From NCBI RefSeq assembly GCF_006717145.1, contig NZ_VFQF01000002.1, positions 558,001 to 622,000 of the forward strand: a DNA stretch of 64,000 nucleotides, read 5' to 3'. Below the pieces are notes generated by a model that worked only from the letters and a program-made list of their open reading frames with translations, searched no databases and was not told the origin of the DNA. The position numbers and the translations under genes were made by a program. This stretch comes from Humibacillus xanthopallidus (GTDB lineage: Bacteria > Actinomycetota > Actinomycetes > Actinomycetales > Dermatophilaceae). Below are positions 63,710 to 64,000 of the stretch, in pieces. Position 1 is the first letter of the stretch, and every line of letters starts with the position of its first letter.

Positions 63710-64000
63710 GTGGGGTTCCCCGATAACGTGTTGGCCAAGGGCGAGAAGGTCGAGCGCGACCTGCACCCGCACTGGCTGACGGTGGTCGTGCCGACCATCT
63801 TCGGGCTGCTGCTCACCGCAGCCTGCGTCTTCATCGTCATCCAGACACCCGACGACGAGACCGGCAACCGCATCCAGTGGATCGCCGTCGCCGTGCTCGT
63901 GCTCGTCGCGATCCCGGCGGTCGTCGTGCCCTACCTGCGGTGGCGCACGACGCACTACGTCATCACGAGCCACCGGGTCATGGTGCGCCGCGGCATCCTC
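63710..64000 (+). CDS. PH-domain (bPH2/YdbS-like) membrane protein, 5' part only
   Basis: 97 residues are visible before the window ends. GTG 63710 is preceded by AAGGAGG. Sequence starts VGFPDNVLAKGEKVERDLHPHW, two membrane helices follow (VVVPTIFGLLLTAACVFIVI, WIAVAVLVLVAIPAVVVPYL), then RWRTTHYVITSHRVMVRRGIL, the start of a bacterial PH domain as in YdbS/YdbT. No stop within the window; truncated by the edge. Confidence 0.88.
   Translation, partial: MGFPDNVLAKGEKVERDLHPHWLTVVVPTIFGLLLTAACVFIVIQTPDDETGNRIQWIAVAVLVLVAIPAVVVPYLRWRTTHYVITSHRVMVRRGIL

Overview
This is a 64 kb chromosomal stretch from a high-GC Gram-positive bacterium. Codon third positions are strongly G/C, GTG starts and 4-base ATGA/GTGA gene overlaps are common, and the proteins are typically actinobacterial (a two-domain 680-residue NadE, GtrA/GT39, DUF4097, PaiB, SulP, HdeD). 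The make-up suggests the Micrococcales, perhaps an Intrasporangiaceae-like organism; that placement is inference. I see no rRNA, tRNA, CRISPR array, insertion sequence or prophage module. The window reads as a core/accessory mosaic broken up by short intergenic repeats.

Layout. 0.1-4.6 kb: glycine C-acetyltransferase (kbl), a PPOX-fold flavoprotein, NAD synthetase (nadE) and a GNAT acetyltransferase. 4.6-12.3 kb: a small-heat-shock-protein/alcohol-dehydrogenase unit diverges from a five-gene operon (acetyl-CoA-synthetase-like ligase, E1alpha, E1beta, E2, acyl carrier protein). A near-palindrome resembling a DosR box lies between them, which suggests a hypoxia/fermentation module. 12.3-18.3 kb: a phosphotransferase, an unusual cytosolic protein with four cysteine-ladder helices, a SHOCT protein, a DUF6325-like protein and a SulP transporter. 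18.5-25.2 kb: a secreted phosphodiesterase, then an ABC exporter with a LolA-like secreted protein, divergent from an OmpR-type two-component system. 25.3-33.7 kb: cupin, LysE exporter with divergent LysR, small membrane and secreted proteins, a NarL-type two-component system, a zincin and a TetR with a clear palindromic operator.

33.8-45.6 kb: an SNF2 helicase, a VIT1-type transporter, a one-TM Gln/Gly-rich protein, and a TrcRS-like two-component system. These are followed in the same direction by a membrane-anchored CHAT (caspase-like) protein, a GT39 glycosyltransferase and a GtrA flippase. 45.6-50.4 kb: two tandem metallo-beta-lactamase-fold paralogues, then a ribbon-helix-helix regulator with its own operator, a DUF4097 protein and a small protein. 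50.5-64 kb: PaiB-like protein, fused receiver/FAD oxidoreductase, an orphan sugar-type solute-binding lipoprotein, PAP2 phosphatase, 3-methyladenine glycosylase (tag), CrtI-like oxidoreductase, SGNH esterase, AI-2E-type permease, HdeD, a second SulP and a truncated PH-domain protein.

The most unusual items are: the cysteine-ladder protein (22 Cys at exact i+4 spacing); a 22-bp repeat family that forms mirror-image arrays at three intergenic loci; the CHAT-FN3-TM-DUF11 protein whose reading frame appears to begin upstream of any normal start codon; a 34-bp repeat that supplies the C-terminus and stop of a histidine kinase; and strong enrichment of the word GTATGCC/GGCATAC, even at the cost of rare codons.
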